Shown here: one piece after another, positions 31,657-39,749 of the stretch | How positions within the stretch are numbered: the stretch's first letter is position 1 | How the letters are laid out: the number at the start of each line of letters is the position of its first letter | Assembly (NCBI GenBank): GCA_003278845.1 | Contig: QCCX01000002.1 | Coordinates: 124,001 to 188,000, forward strand | From: Prochlorococcus sp. AG-347-O22 | GTDB taxonomy: Bacteria; Cyanobacteriota; Cyanobacteriia; PCC-6307; Cyanobiaceae | Direction of reading: 5' to 3' | DNA length: 64,000 nt | Notes under the pieces: generated by a model | The model's database searches: none | What the model was told of the DNA's origin: nothing | What the model saw: the letters and a program-made list of their open reading frames with translations, nothing else | Program-made: the position numbers and the translations under genes

Positions 31657-32298
31657 ATGCCCTTTGCAAATAATCAAAGAATTACACGTAGACGTAGTTC
31701 AGCTGGCCCTACACCTCCAAAAAGACCAATAGGTAATAATTCTGAATCAAATGGTAGACAGGCTCAAGGCCCAAGGCCAACTTTCTTGACACTAAGGGAT
31801 CATGGGAAAGTTTTTGTTGCTGATTTACCAAATTTGTCCGATGGTCAATTAGCGCACATTAGTAAAGAAGCTAATGAAGTTTTAAATAGTTTGGAAAAAA
31901 GACTTAGTGATCTCGAAAATGAACCTAATATTAGTAATCCTGAAAACGATACTCTGATAAAAGCCTCTACCAAAAGAGATGTCACACTAAGGTTTATTAA
32001 ATCAATAGAAGAAGAACAAGAACATAGAAAGAACAATCCTGCTTTACGAGATGCAGCATCTGAATCGTTGCCGAGAACTTTTCTTGAGGTAGCTAGACAT
32101 AGATTGCCTGGAGCAACTTTTGATTCACTACTCAGAGAGGCTCTTGAAGCTTGTGCAGTTGATGAAAGTACTGAAGAAAATCAAGTTATTGATGAGCCTA
32201 AAGAAACTGTAAAAATTATGGATATACCCTCTTCCAACACTAATGCTTCACTTGTTGTTAGTATCGACTCAAATGATTCTAAGAATGACTCCATTTGA
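31657..32298 (+). CDS. Conserved cyanobacterial hypothetical protein, 213 residues
   Basis: Basic, proline-rich disordered N-terminus (RRRSSAGPTPPKRP), then a helical centre with a coiled-coil-like region (about residues 65-130), and an acidic, low-complexity C-terminus. The segment LPRTFLEVARHRLPGATFDSLLREALEACAVDE (in consecutive parts) looks like the conserved core. No catalytic motif. It overlaps the next small gene by 14 bases, so the two may be translationally coupled. Function unknown. Confidence 0.8.
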   Translation: MPFANNQRITRRRSSAGPTPPKRPIGNNSESNGRQAQGPRPTFLTLRDHGKVFVADLPNLSDGQLAHISKEANEVLNSLEKRLSDLENEPNISNPENDTLIKASTKRDVTLRFIKSIEEEQEHRKNNPALRDAASESLPRTFLEVARHRLPGATFDSLLREALEACAVDESTEENQVIDEPKETVKIMDIPSSNTNASLVVSIDSNDSKNDSI

Positions 32299-32452
32299 TT
32301 CAACACAAGAGTTAATAAGTTTTAAAGACCAAAATAATTCAAAAATTAACCTTACCTCAGAGAAAGATCCTGTTTTATGTAATCATTGCAAAAGGACTGC
32401 ATCAAATGGTGTTAGATGTTTAGGAATGTGTGTAGCAGATAATGATTACTAA
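32285..32452 (+). CDS. Small cysteine-rich protein (CX2CX9CX3C), 55 residues
   Basis: The ATG at 32285 gives MTPFDSTQELISF; an upstream TTG-led extension to 32243 is less likely because it only re-reads the previous gene. The C-terminal half is CNHCKRTASNGVRCLGMC followed by VADNDY: four cysteines in a compact pattern that would suit a zinc or iron-sulfur site (inference). I believe similar small proteins with this CKRTASNG-type ending occur across marine picocyanobacteria, but cannot check. The start overlaps the preceding gene by 14 bases. Role unknown. Confidence 0.7.
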   Translation: MTPFDSTQELISFKDQNNSKINLTSEKDPVLCNHCKRTASNGVRCLGMCVADNDY

Positions 32453-33007
32453 AATAATTCAAATTTTCATGTAAATAATCTTATGAAAATAATTAATAAA
32501 TCAATTAAATTTTATTTATTAATCGATATCAAGTATTTTTATTAATAATAAAAAAAGATTATTTTTCTATATATCAATAAGTAATTGAAACTTTATACCC
32601 TTATTTGACATTGAAGTTCTTAGAAAAACTTTATAATTAAATGCTTAAAAAATTAAATAAGGCGGCACCCAGATTCGAACAGGGGATATTCTTATGTGAA
32701 GTAAGCTATTACTTGCTTCTTAAGAGTTTTTCCCCAACTTACTGTCTAGTTGCTGTCCATAAATTTCATAATTAAAAACTTAGTTTGATAATTCTTTTTA
32801 TACAAAATTGCCCACTGGATAGAAAGTGATTAAGTAGAAAATATACAAACAACGATGAGTATAAGTTGAGTCCTGATTAACTTTTAAAAATTCAAAACGT
32901 TTAGAGTCTCAACTTGAGATAATTAAAAAGTGAAAAAGATAAAACTATTTCTATTTATCTAGAAAAATAGTAATATGATTTAGTCTTAAATAGGGTTTTT
33001 AAAGAAA
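32453..33007. other. 555-base gene-free stretch at the left border of a tRNA-Cys-flanked segment
   Basis: No plausible coding region. It is extremely AT-rich, and holds the tRNA-Cys 3' fragment at 32649-32688 and just beyond it a small dyad AAGTAA-GCTA-TTACTT (32699-32714). The part after 32689 shows no resemblance to the rest of tRNA-Cys. A promoter for the export gene at 33008 must lie in its right half, but I could not identify it. Confidence 0.6.
32649..32688 (-). repeat. Direct-repeat copy of tRNA-Cys 3' end and flank (att-like)
   Basis: 37 of 40 bases match 34449-34488, at an offset of exactly 1800 bases and in the same orientation. Bases 32660-32680 are identical to the discriminator, acceptor 3' strand and T-loop side of tRNA-Cys; one mismatch at 32681 breaks a T-stem pair; the match continues to 32688 and then stops sharply. 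Twelve bases past the tRNA 3' end are also similar. It cannot be a working tRNA. Confidence 0.85.
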
Positions 33008-34270
33008 TTGATTTCACAAAAAGTCTCTAAAAAAAAATTTATAGGATTTTTCTCTTTAAAAAGGAAATTTAAACCGTTTTTAATATTTAATGTTTTATTA
33101 TTATTATTCATAATTGATTTATCTAAAGCAGATACTAATTTTCCTAATAAAAAAAATAATCAAATAGATATTGAGTACTTAGACTCAAAGAATGAATTAG
33201 AGGATTACATTATTGATACTGGCGATTCAATTGCTTTAGAATTTTATCCTGCAAATGAATTAAGTGGAATTTTTCCGGTTAATGAAGAAGGAGAATTATT
33301 CTTACCAAGGTTAGATGAAACTTATGTGAGAGGACTGACTACTTCTGAATTAAAAAGTTTATTAGAAAAAAGATATTCAGAATTTTTAATTGATCCAGAT
33401 ATAAAAGTAAGGATCGCAGTATTTAAAAGTATTAGAGTATTAGTAAGAGGCGAGTTGAGAAATCCTAGTTTTATTAATTTTCCTAGCTATCAATCAAGCT
33501 CATTTTTAACTTTAGATAATAATGATACTTCTAAACTAGATTCATCTCAGGAATTAGATTCATCTCAGGAATTTAATAATGCGCAATTTATAATAGGTAA
33601 AAATTCAGAATTAAGTAATCAATCTTCAGACAATATAGTCTTCAAAAGATCAGGTGAAAATCTTATTACCATTTCTGATGTGATTAGAAAAGCTGGTGGT
33701 ATAACTGCTAACACTGATTTATCTAAAATTGAAATTATAAGAGATGTACCTCTTGGAAAAGGTGGAGGTAAAAAGAGAGCTTTTATAAATCTCAATTCAT
33801 ATTTAAATGAAACAGATCCTACTAATGATATACGTATATTTCATGGAGATAGTTTGTTTTTCCCTAAGTTAAGTAAGGCTGATCCAAATCAAATTCCAAA
33901 GTCTGTTTTTTTAGATATTTCTCCAAAGTTCATCTCAGTAAATCTTTTTGGTAGAGTCGAAACTCCAGGACTTGTTAAACTTCCCCTTGAAGCTACCTTA
34001 TCCGATGCGATTGATCTTACTGGACCAATTAAACCTCTTTCTGGAAAGATTGTTTTAATAAGGTACGAGAATGATGGAACATTAATAAAGAAAAAGATTT
34101 CTTACTCAGCACAGGCAAAAAGAGGATCCAAAAGAAATCCCTACTTAAAAGAAAATGATATAATAGGTGTAAAAAATAGTATGCTTGGTAGAAGTGCTGG
34201 TCTAATAAAAGCGGTTACTGAACCATTTGCTGGAATATATTCTACAAAAAAACTAATTGAAGAATTTTAG
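33008..34270 (+). CDS. Wza-like polysaccharide export protein
   Basis: Periplasmic/outer-membrane polysaccharide exporter family. A basic N-terminus and hydrophobic stretch (FLIFNVLLLLFIIDLSKAD) form a signal peptide; no lipobox cysteine follows, unlike E. coli Wza. The Poly_export domain spans about residues 55-140 (DYIIDTGDSIALEFYP; NEEGELFLPRLDETYVRGLT), then two SLBB-like domains (TISDVIRKAGGITANTDLS; VNLFGRVETPGLVKLP). Length 420 from a TTG start, the only start at this end. Residues around 176-188 hold a duplicated LDSSQE. No polysaccharide polymerase or kinase is adjacent. It is the only gene between the tRNA-Cys fragment and tRNA-Cys. Confidence 0.88.
   Translation: MISQKVSKKKFIGFFSLKRKFKPFLIFNVLLLLFIIDLSKADTNFPNKKNNQIDIEYLDSKNELEDYIIDTGDSIALEFYPANELSGIFPVNEEGELFLPRLDETYVRGLTTSELKSLLEKRYSEFLIDPDIKVRIAVFKSIRVLVRGELRNPSFINFPSYQSSSFLTLDNNDTSKLDSSQELDSSQEFNNAQFIIGKNSELSNQSSDNIVFKRSGENLITISDVIRKAGGITANTDLSKIEIIRDVPLGKGGGKKRAFINLNSYLNETDPTNDIRIFHGDSLFFPKLSKADPNQIPKSVFLDISPKFISVNLFGRVETPGLVKLPLEATLSDAIDLTGPIKPLSGKIVLIRYENDGTLIKKKISYSAQAKRGSKRNPYLKENDIIGVKNSMLGRSAGLIKAVTEPFAGIYSTKKLIEEF
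33536..33571 (+). repeat. 18-base tandem duplication inside the export gene
   Basis: Two adjacent 18-base units differing only at the first base (CTAGATTCATCTCAGGAA, then TTAGATTCATCTCAGGAA) encode LDSSQE twice, in a linker between the export domain and the first SLBB-like domain. Likely a recent slippage event in a tolerant linker; reading frame is kept. Confidence 0.85.
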
Positions 34271-34459
34271 CCTATGACTTGATTCTTTTAATATTTTTGA
34301 AGATTTTGTTTTGTTATTAGGTAATAGGATAATGGTATTAAGATAATAAATAATTTAATCAAATTGCTTTCCACAAAATTTGCTTATTGATGTATAATCG
34401 TTTTTCAAAACTTACTGTGCTGGAAGGGATAACAGTAAAATTGATTTCAAAATTGAAAA

Positions 34460-34530
34460 AGGCGGCACCCAGATTCGAACTGGGGATAAAGGATTTGCAA
34501 TCCTCTGCCTTACCACTTGGCCATGCCGCC
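34460..34530 (-). tRNA. tRNA-Cys (anticodon GCA)
   Basis: 71-nt cloverleaf read on the minus strand: acceptor GGCGGCA pairs with TGCCGCC, anticodon stem GAGGA/TCCTT-type region encloses TTGCAAA with anticodon GCA, and the T arm is CCCAG-TTCGAAT-CTGGG. Discriminator T; no encoded CCA. Its 3' end faces the candidate integrated segment. A forward open frame runs through it by chance. Confidence 0.97.
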
Positions 34531-34572
34531 GAAAAAGATCCTAATGAGTCTTTTTATGATCTTAACAGTAAG

Positions 34573-35802
34573 GTGTCTCATTCTCTATTATTTATATGCA
34601 ATGGTCATGGAGAAGATGTAATCACATCAGAGATAATAAAAAGATTACTAAAAAAAATAAAAAATAAAAATATTGAAGTTTTGCCGTTAGTAGGAAATGG
34701 AGATATATTTAATTCCATAAAATCAAAGAATTTTCGTAAAATAGGATATTTAAAAGAGCTGCCTAGTGGAGGTTTTAGTAATCAAAGTCTGAAGGGATTT
34801 GCGCTTGATTTGTTTGCAGGATTTTTAATCGATAATTTAAGAAATTTTCTACTTGTAAAACAGAAGTCAAAACATAACTGCAAAATTATTGCAGTAGGCG
34901 ATTTTTTGCCATTACTCTACGCTTGGAGTTCAGAATGCGAATTTAGTTTCATTGGAACTCCCAAAAGTGATCATACTTGGAGTAGCGGGCCGGGTTGGGA
35001 TTTAAGCGATTTTTATCATAAGTTGAAAGGTTCTGAATGGGATCCATGGGAAATGTTTTTAATGAAATCTCCAAGATGTAAAAATTTAATTATGAGAGAT
35101 AAAATTACAGCTAATAATTTGAATAAAAAAAATATTGATGCAAAATACTTGGGTAATCCAATGATGGATTTTGTTAATGCAACAAACGAAAATATATCAA
35201 ATATTATTTCTTTTAAAAGGATCATTTTATTAGTTGGAAGTAGATACCCTGAAGCTCTTAAAAATCTTGATAATTTTCTAAATTCTTTGCAAGACTTTGA
35301 TTTATCAAAGAATTTGGTAATACTTTTGCCTTTGAGCATTAATGCGAATGTGATTCAAATTCAAAGTTATTTAAATAAGTATGGTTTTATAAAACAGAGT
35401 AAAGTTAAATTTCTAATTGATGAAGATTCAGTATGGAAAAAGAAAGATCAATATGTATTGATTGGAAAAGGTAAATTCAATTCATGGGCCAATATGGCAG
35501 AAGTTGGCTTGTCTAATGCAGGAACTGCTACAGAGCAAATTGCTGGGCTTGGAATTCCATCTCTTTCTCTACCGGGACTTGGACCACAATTTACAAAATC
35601 ATTTGCAAAAAGGCAATCAAGATTATTAGGGGGTAGTGTATTAGTTTGCAAGAACAAAAAAATTCTTTTAAAACGTTTAAGTTTACTTTTGAAAGGAAAA
35701 GTTAATAGGTTAGAACAAGCAAAAATTGGAAAAAAAAGAATGGGAAAATCCGGAGCAAGTAAGAAAATCGTAGATGCCATTAACCTTCATTTGTTATCTT
35801 AG
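34573..35802 (+). CDS. Lipid-A-disaccharide-synthase-related protein (LpxB-like, cyanobacterial family)
   Basis: Glycosyltransferase-like protein of the cyanobacterial LpxB-related family. It opens with HSLLFICNGHGEDVITSEII, has GSRYPEALKN near the middle and the C-terminal GTATEQIAGLGIPSLSLPGLGPQF (in consecutive parts), the nucleotide-sugar binding side typical of GT-B folds. The frame remains open upstream through tRNA-Cys to 34387, but those codons are the tRNA itself; the first credible start is GTG at 34573, giving 409 residues. Substrate unknown. Confidence 0.83.
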   Translation: MSHSLLFICNGHGEDVITSEIIKRLLKKIKNKNIEVLPLVGNGDIFNSIKSKNFRKIGYLKELPSGGFSNQSLKGFALDLFAGFLIDNLRNFLLVKQKSKHNCKIIAVGDFLPLLYAWSSECEFSFIGTPKSDHTWSSGPGWDLSDFYHKLKGSEWDPWEMFLMKSPRCKNLIMRDKITANNLNKKNIDAKYLGNPMMDFVNATNENISNIISFKRIILLVGSRYPEALKNLDNFLNSLQDFDLSKNLVILLPLSINANVIQIQSYLNKYGFIKQSKVKFLIDEDSVWKKKDQYVLIGKGKFNSWANMAEVGLSNAGTATEQIAGLGIPSLSLPGLGPQFTKSFAKRQSRLLGGSVLVCKNKKILLKRLSLLLKGKVNRLEQAKIGKKRMGKSGASKKIVDAINLHLLS

Positions 35803-35837
35803 TAAATGGCATTAGCTTATTAATTATTAATTCTTTT

Positions 35838-36104
35838 ATGTATCCAATAAATGATCGGCAATATCTTAAAATTTGTGCAGAGATTGCAAAACTTTTGAGT
35901 ATAAGTTTATCTTCTGCTAAAAAGAAAGTAGAAATTCAAATTGCAAAAGAAGGCTCGAAAACTATTCAAGAAAAAATAAAAGTTGCGCAAAATGTTTTAA
36001 AAATTTGTGAAAAAAATTATGTAGATAAATTAAGTTCTTCAAGAATACTTGATAAGCTTATGGAAACTCTTGATGGTGAAGATAATTTTTTAACTGAAGA
36101 TTGA
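35838..36104 (+). CDS. Conserved hypothetical protein, 88 residues
   Basis: Small helical, lysine-rich soluble protein (YLKICAEIAKLLSISLSSAKKKVEIQI; KVAQNVLKICEKN). No signal peptide, metal motif or membrane segment. ATG start, 35 bases after the LpxB-like gene on the same strand; its stop lies just before the convergent RNase D-like gene. Unknown function. Confidence 0.75.
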   Translation: MYPINDRQYLKICAEIAKLLSISLSSAKKKVEIQIAKEGSKTIQEKIKVAQNVLKICEKNYVDKLSSSRILDKLMETLDGEDNFLTED

Positions 36105-36107
36105 TTC

Positions 36108-36743
36108 TTAATGTTCAAATATATTTGAGAATTTTAGTATATCTAAATCAGCATGTACAGAAACTGTTTCGAAACATTTTTGAGCTAATTCATATCTATT
36201 CTCTCTTTCTAAGATAACTTTTAATTTATGCATAGCTTCAATTAAATATCTAACATCATTTGCTGCATAATCTAATTGATTTTTTGTTAAATCTTCGTTG
36301 CTACCCCAATCACTACTTTGAGAGCTTTTGTCCAGTTCTATACCTAATAATTCATTAATTAAATCCTTTAAACCGTGTTTATTTGTATAAGTTCTTGCCA
36401 ACTTACTAGCAATTTTTGTGCAAAAAATATTTTTTGTATTAATTTCAAGATTGCATTTTAGAGCTGCTACATCAAATCTCGCATAGTGAAATATTTTAGT
36501 AATTTTGTCATCTTCAAGAAGTTTTTTTAAATGAGGTGCAGAAGATGTATTAAGTTCTATTTTTATACAGGATGTTCTTTTGAATTCATTGCATATTTGT
36601 ACTAAACAGAGTCTATCTCTTCCATGAATTAAACCCATTGCTTCAGTGTCAATAGCTAGGTAGGATGATTTTTTATAAAGATTGTATAAATCTACTGTTA
36701 AATCGCTATAAAGAAGATCAATATTTTTATTTTCAATAGTCAT
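36108..36743 (-). CDS. RNase D-like 3'-5' exonuclease
   Basis: DEDD-family exonuclease core without the HRDC domains of full RNase D; 211 residues. Exo I is seen in YLAIDTEAMGL, Exo II in KIFHYARFDVAAL, and Exo III in QLDYAANDVRYLIEAM, with the tyrosine of the DEDDy type, so the catalytic acids are retained. Likely trims tRNA or other RNA 3' ends. ATG start. Confidence 0.9.
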   Translation of the reverse strand: MTIENKNIDLLYSDLTVDLYNLYKKSSYLAIDTEAMGLIHGRDRLCLVQICNEFKRTSCIKIELNTSSAPHLKKLLEDDKITKIFHYARFDVAALKCNLEINTKNIFCTKIASKLARTYTNKHGLKDLINELLGIELDKSSQSSDWGSNEDLTKNQLDYAANDVRYLIEAMHKLKVILERENRYELAQKCFETVSVHADLDILKFSNIFEH

Positions 36744-36904
36744 TTTAATAAGTATTTAAAGAAATTTAAAATTAAGAATATTACTTAAGATTTTATTTAA
36801 TTAAGAATTTTTATCCAATAGGTATATTTTACAGAATAATTCTAAAAATTTATAATATGATGTAACTTTAATTTTTATTCTCGAGTAACTAGAAAAATTA
36901 TTTA

Positions 36905-37462
36905 ATGTCATATTCCTTAAATTCAACATTATTGCTGACAATTCTCTTGGCCATAGGATTATTTTTTTTTCTTAGGGCTTCCAGTAAAGATAGAACAACC
37001 ATCGTTGAGATTTCCTCTTCTCAGAAGCCAATTAAGGTTTTAAATGGTTTATGTGAATGGCTTAATTTAAGGGGATGGAAGCAAACAGGAGGGGATTTTG
37101 AACAAAGAATTTTAATATTCAAGGGTCAAGTTGTTTCTAGTAAATTTTTAGCAATTTTTTTAGGTTTCCTTGGCGGTTTCGGTTCTTGTGCTTTGGGATT
37201 AGTAATTATTCAAATATATCCTCAATTGGGTTGGTGGCCAATTCTTTTGGGATTAATTGGTGGCCCTTTGTCTGGAATTGTTTATTTTAAAAAATCATCA
37301 AGAGAAGAGAAATTTGAATTAAGGTTGATCAACGAAAATGAAAATGATTCAACTTTTATGAGACTTAGAGCCCATAGGGATGAATTAATCTCTTTAGAAA
37401 ATGAACTCGGAGAAAAACTTCAATTAAAAAGTGACGGTTCTTTATTTAAAACACCTATTTAA
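36905..37462 (+). CDS. Membrane protein, possible cytochrome b6f cofactor-assembly factor (CCB1-like)
   Basis: 185 residues with an N-terminal membrane helix (about residues 8-24, LLLTILLAIGLFFFLRAS), a soluble middle, and two close helices (about 80-125, FLAIFLGFLGGFGSCALGLVI and WWPILLGLIGGPLSGIVYF). The pattern and the STLLLTILLAIGLFFFLRAS start resemble the CCB1 family (cofactor assembly of complex C), which helps attach the extra heme of cytochrome b6. This is a family memory and should be treated as tentative. Confidence 0.6.
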   Translation: MSYSLNSTLLLTILLAIGLFFFLRASSKDRTTIVEISSSQKPIKVLNGLCEWLNLRGWKQTGGDFEQRILIFKGQVVSSKFLAIFLGFLGGFGSCALGLVIIQIYPQLGWWPILLGLIGGPLSGIVYFKKSSREEKFELRLINENENDSTFMRLRAHRDELISLENELGEKLQLKSDGSLFKTPI

Positions 37463-37490
37463 GATACTTTAAAATTTTATTCGATAATTT

Positions 37491-38519
37491 TTAATCAAAA
37501 ATATTATTCTCTATGCAGAATTTCTCTAACTCTTTATCATTAAACCAATCTTGGGGTTTTGTAAAAATTGATGTAAGAAATTCTTCTCGAGAATTTTTTC
37601 TAGCTTTATATCCATATTCCCATCTAGCTAAAGGCGGTAAGGACATTAATATAGATTCAGTTCTGCCATTTGTTTGTAGTCCAAAAATTGTCCCTCTATC
37701 CCAAACTAAATTGAATTCGACATATCTACCTCTACGATATAGCTGGAATTCTCTTTCCTTAGATGAATATGTTTGAGAAGCTCTTTTTTCAATAATTGGC
37801 AAATATGAAGGGAGGAATGCTTGCCCACAGTTTTCTGCTAAAGAAAATAAATCATCCCAATTTAAATTAAATCTGCCAATATTTTGTGAAGCTTTTGATG
37901 CTTCTCCATTTTGATTATTTCCTCTATAAATATTGCCTGAACCATCTTGATAATCATAAAAAATACCTCCTATGCCTCTAGATTCATTTCTATGCTTCAA
38001 GAAGAAATATTCATCACACCATGGTTTGAAAACTTTATGCAAATCTTGATCAACTTTCTCACAGGCTTTTTTATGTTTATTATGAAAATTCCTTACATCA
38101 GAAAGATAAGGATAAAAAGGAGTTAAATCTGCACCTCCCCCAAACCACCAAACAGGACCAGCTTCGAAATATCGATAATTCAGATGAACTGTAGGAATAT
38201 AGGGATTCTTAGGATGCAAAACCATAGAAGTTCCCGTAGCAAACCATTCGTGACCTTTTGCTTCGGGCCTTTGAGAGATTATAGATTGAGGTAATTCTTT
38301 TCCCTGTACTTCCGAGAAATTAACGCCTGCTTGCTCAAAAATAGAACCATTTTTTAATACTCTTGATCTTCCACCGCCACCTTCGTCTCTTAGCCAGGAT
38401 TCCTCTGTAAATTTCCCTTTGCCATCAACATTTTCAAGTCCTGAACAAATTTTGTCTTGTAGAGTTAATAAGAGATTTTTAGTTTTTTCTCTCGAGTTTT
38501 TAGGAGGTTCTTTCAACAT
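37491..38519 (-). CDS. hemF: Oxygen-dependent coproporphyrinogen III oxidase
   Basis: Decarboxylates coproporphyrinogen III to protoporphyrinogen IX for heme and chlorophyll. Family signatures: [21 protein letters not shown] (in consecutive parts), [43 protein letters not shown] and [13 protein letters not shown]. Length 342 is standard. Divergent from mrp with a 156-base gap. Confidence 0.97.
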   Translation of the reverse strand: MLKEPPKNSREKTKNLLLTLQDKICSGLENVDGKGKFTEESWLRDEGGGGRSRVLKNGSIFEQAGVNFSEVQGKELPQSIISQRPEAKGHEWFATGTSMVLHPKNPYIPTVHLNYRYFEAGPVWWFGGGADLTPFYPYLSDVRNFHNKHKKACEKVDQDLHKVFKPWCDEYFFLKHRNESRGIGGIFYDYQDGSGNIYRGNNQNGEASKASQNIGRFNLNWDDLFSLAENCGQAFLPSYLPIIEKRASQTYSSKEREFQLYRRGRYVEFNLVWDRGTIFGLQTNGRTESILMSLPPLARWEYGYKARKNSREEFLTSIFTKPQDWFNDKELEKFCIENNIFD

Positions 38520-38675
38520 GTATTTAGTAAATCTTGAAGAAAATTTTTTTTGTTAATTATAAGTTTCTCTTTATAATTTCTCTTAGGGGGTCCTTATTGC
38601 CTATTATTTGATAGTTCGACATAGTTCTTAATCTTTTAAACAGTCGACTACCTTGTCAAAATATTTAAAAATTTA

Positions 38676-39749
38676 ATGACCACAATAGAAGATGCGAATT
38701 TTGCTTTACAAAAAGTTCTAGATGCTGGATCACAGAAAAATGTAATTGAATTAGCTTGGATTAAAAATGTAAGAGTAACTATACCGAGAGTAATAGTAAC
38801 ATTATCATTACCATCGTTTGCTAATTCTCAGAGAGATAGAATTGTACAAGAGGTTAAAAAGGTAATACTGGATTTTGAAGATATTGATGATGTTCAAATA
38901 GAGATAGATAATAATCCTTCCAAAACAGAATCTCAAAATATAAGTAATGCTCCTCAGTTGCAGAAGATTGATGGTATTGGACATATCATCGCTGTTAGCA
39001 GTGGTAAAGGTGGAGTTGGAAAAAGTACTATTGCAGTTAATCTTGCTTGTTCTCTAGCTAAATTAGGCTTGAAAACTGGTTTGCTGGATGCGGATATATA
39101 TGGACCTAATACTCCCTCGATGATGGGAGTTGCCGAACAGAATCCAAAGGTTACAGAAGGAAGTGGCAGTGATCAAAGGTTAATACCAATAAATAAATAT
39201 GGAATTTCTTTGGTATCAATGGGTTTCCTCATAGAAGAAGGTCAGCCAGTTATATGGAGAGGACCAATGCTTAATAGTATTATCAGACAATTTTTGTACC
39301 AAGTTGAATGGAATCATCTTGATTTTTTGGTTATTGATTTGCCTCCAGGAACAGGAGACGCTCAAATATCCCTTTGTCAATCTGTGCCTATTTCTGGAGC
39401 GATAGTTGTCACTACTCCTCAACAAGTATCTTTGCAAGATGCAAGGAGGGGATTAGCAATGTTTAAACAACTCGGAGTACCTTTACTGGGAATTGTAGAA
39501 AATATGTCAGTATTTATTCCGCCAGATATGCCAGGTAAAAAATATGAAATTTTTGGTAAAGGTGGTGGACAAACATTAGCTAACGAAAATGACTTACCAT
39601 TATTAGCTCAAATTCCTATTGAAATCCCTCTCGTTGATGATAGTAATAAAGGTGTACCAATCTCAATAAGCCAGCCCAATAAAGAAAGTTCTATCTTATT
39701 TGGTAATTTAGCTCAATTAATTAAGAATCAATATGTTAATACTCATTGA
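38676..39749 (+). CDS. mrp: Mrp/ApbC/Nbp35-family iron-sulfur cluster carrier ATPase
   Basis: 357 residues: an N-terminal MIP18/DUF59 domain (about 1-85) and a P-loop ATPase with the deviant Walker A VSSGKGGVGKST near residue 110, followed by GLLDADIYGPNTPSMMG and a DLPPGTGDAQIS switch. Family members carry and deliver Fe-S clusters; PSI and LdpA in the same window are possible clients, only in a general sense. Its stop overlaps the rodA start. Confidence 0.94.
   Translation: MTTIEDANFALQKVLDAGSQKNVIELAWIKNVRVTIPRVIVTLSLPSFANSQRDRIVQEVKKVILDFEDIDDVQIEIDNNPSKTESQNISNAPQLQKIDGIGHIIAVSSGKGGVGKSTIAVNLACSLAKLGLKTGLLDADIYGPNTPSMMGVAEQNPKVTEGSGSDQRLIPINKYGISLVSMGFLIEEGQPVIWRGPMLNSIIRQFLYQVEWNHLDFLVIDLPPGTGDAQISLCQSVPISGAIVVTTPQQVSLQDARRGLAMFKQLGVPLLGIVENMSVFIPPDMPGKKYEIFGKGGGQTLANENDLPLLAQIPIEIPLVDDSNKGVPISISQPNKESSILFGNLAQLIKNQYVNTH

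Larger units (their letters stand above)
32660..34460. mobile_element. Candidate remnant of a tRNA-Cys-integrated element (1.8 kb, one cargo gene)
   Basis: The segment is bounded by intact tRNA-Cys on the right and a truncated copy of its 3' end on the left, in direct repeat. That is the layout produced when a tyrosine recombinase inserts DNA at a tRNA 3' end: the tRNA is rebuilt and the displaced 3' fragment marks the far border. Inside is one capsule-export gene. No integrase, helicase or replication gene is present, so it would be a satellite, cargo-only or decayed element. In Prochlorococcus, tRNA-integrating elements called tycheposons have been described; belonging to them is inference. 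Confidence 0.5.

Noticed and set aside
32699..32714. AAGTAA-GCTA-TTACTT dyad as a recombinase core site
   Set aside because: Only six pairs in AT-rich DNA, and outside the duplicated tRNA segment.
32660..32760. A second functional tRNA-Cys
   Set aside because: Only the 3' end and T arm match; the anticodon and D arms and the 5' acceptor strand are absent, and a T-stem pair is broken.
34387..34572. Upstream extension of the LpxB-like protein across tRNA-Cys
   Set aside because: The codons are the reverse strand of a well-folded tRNA and have no protein-family support.
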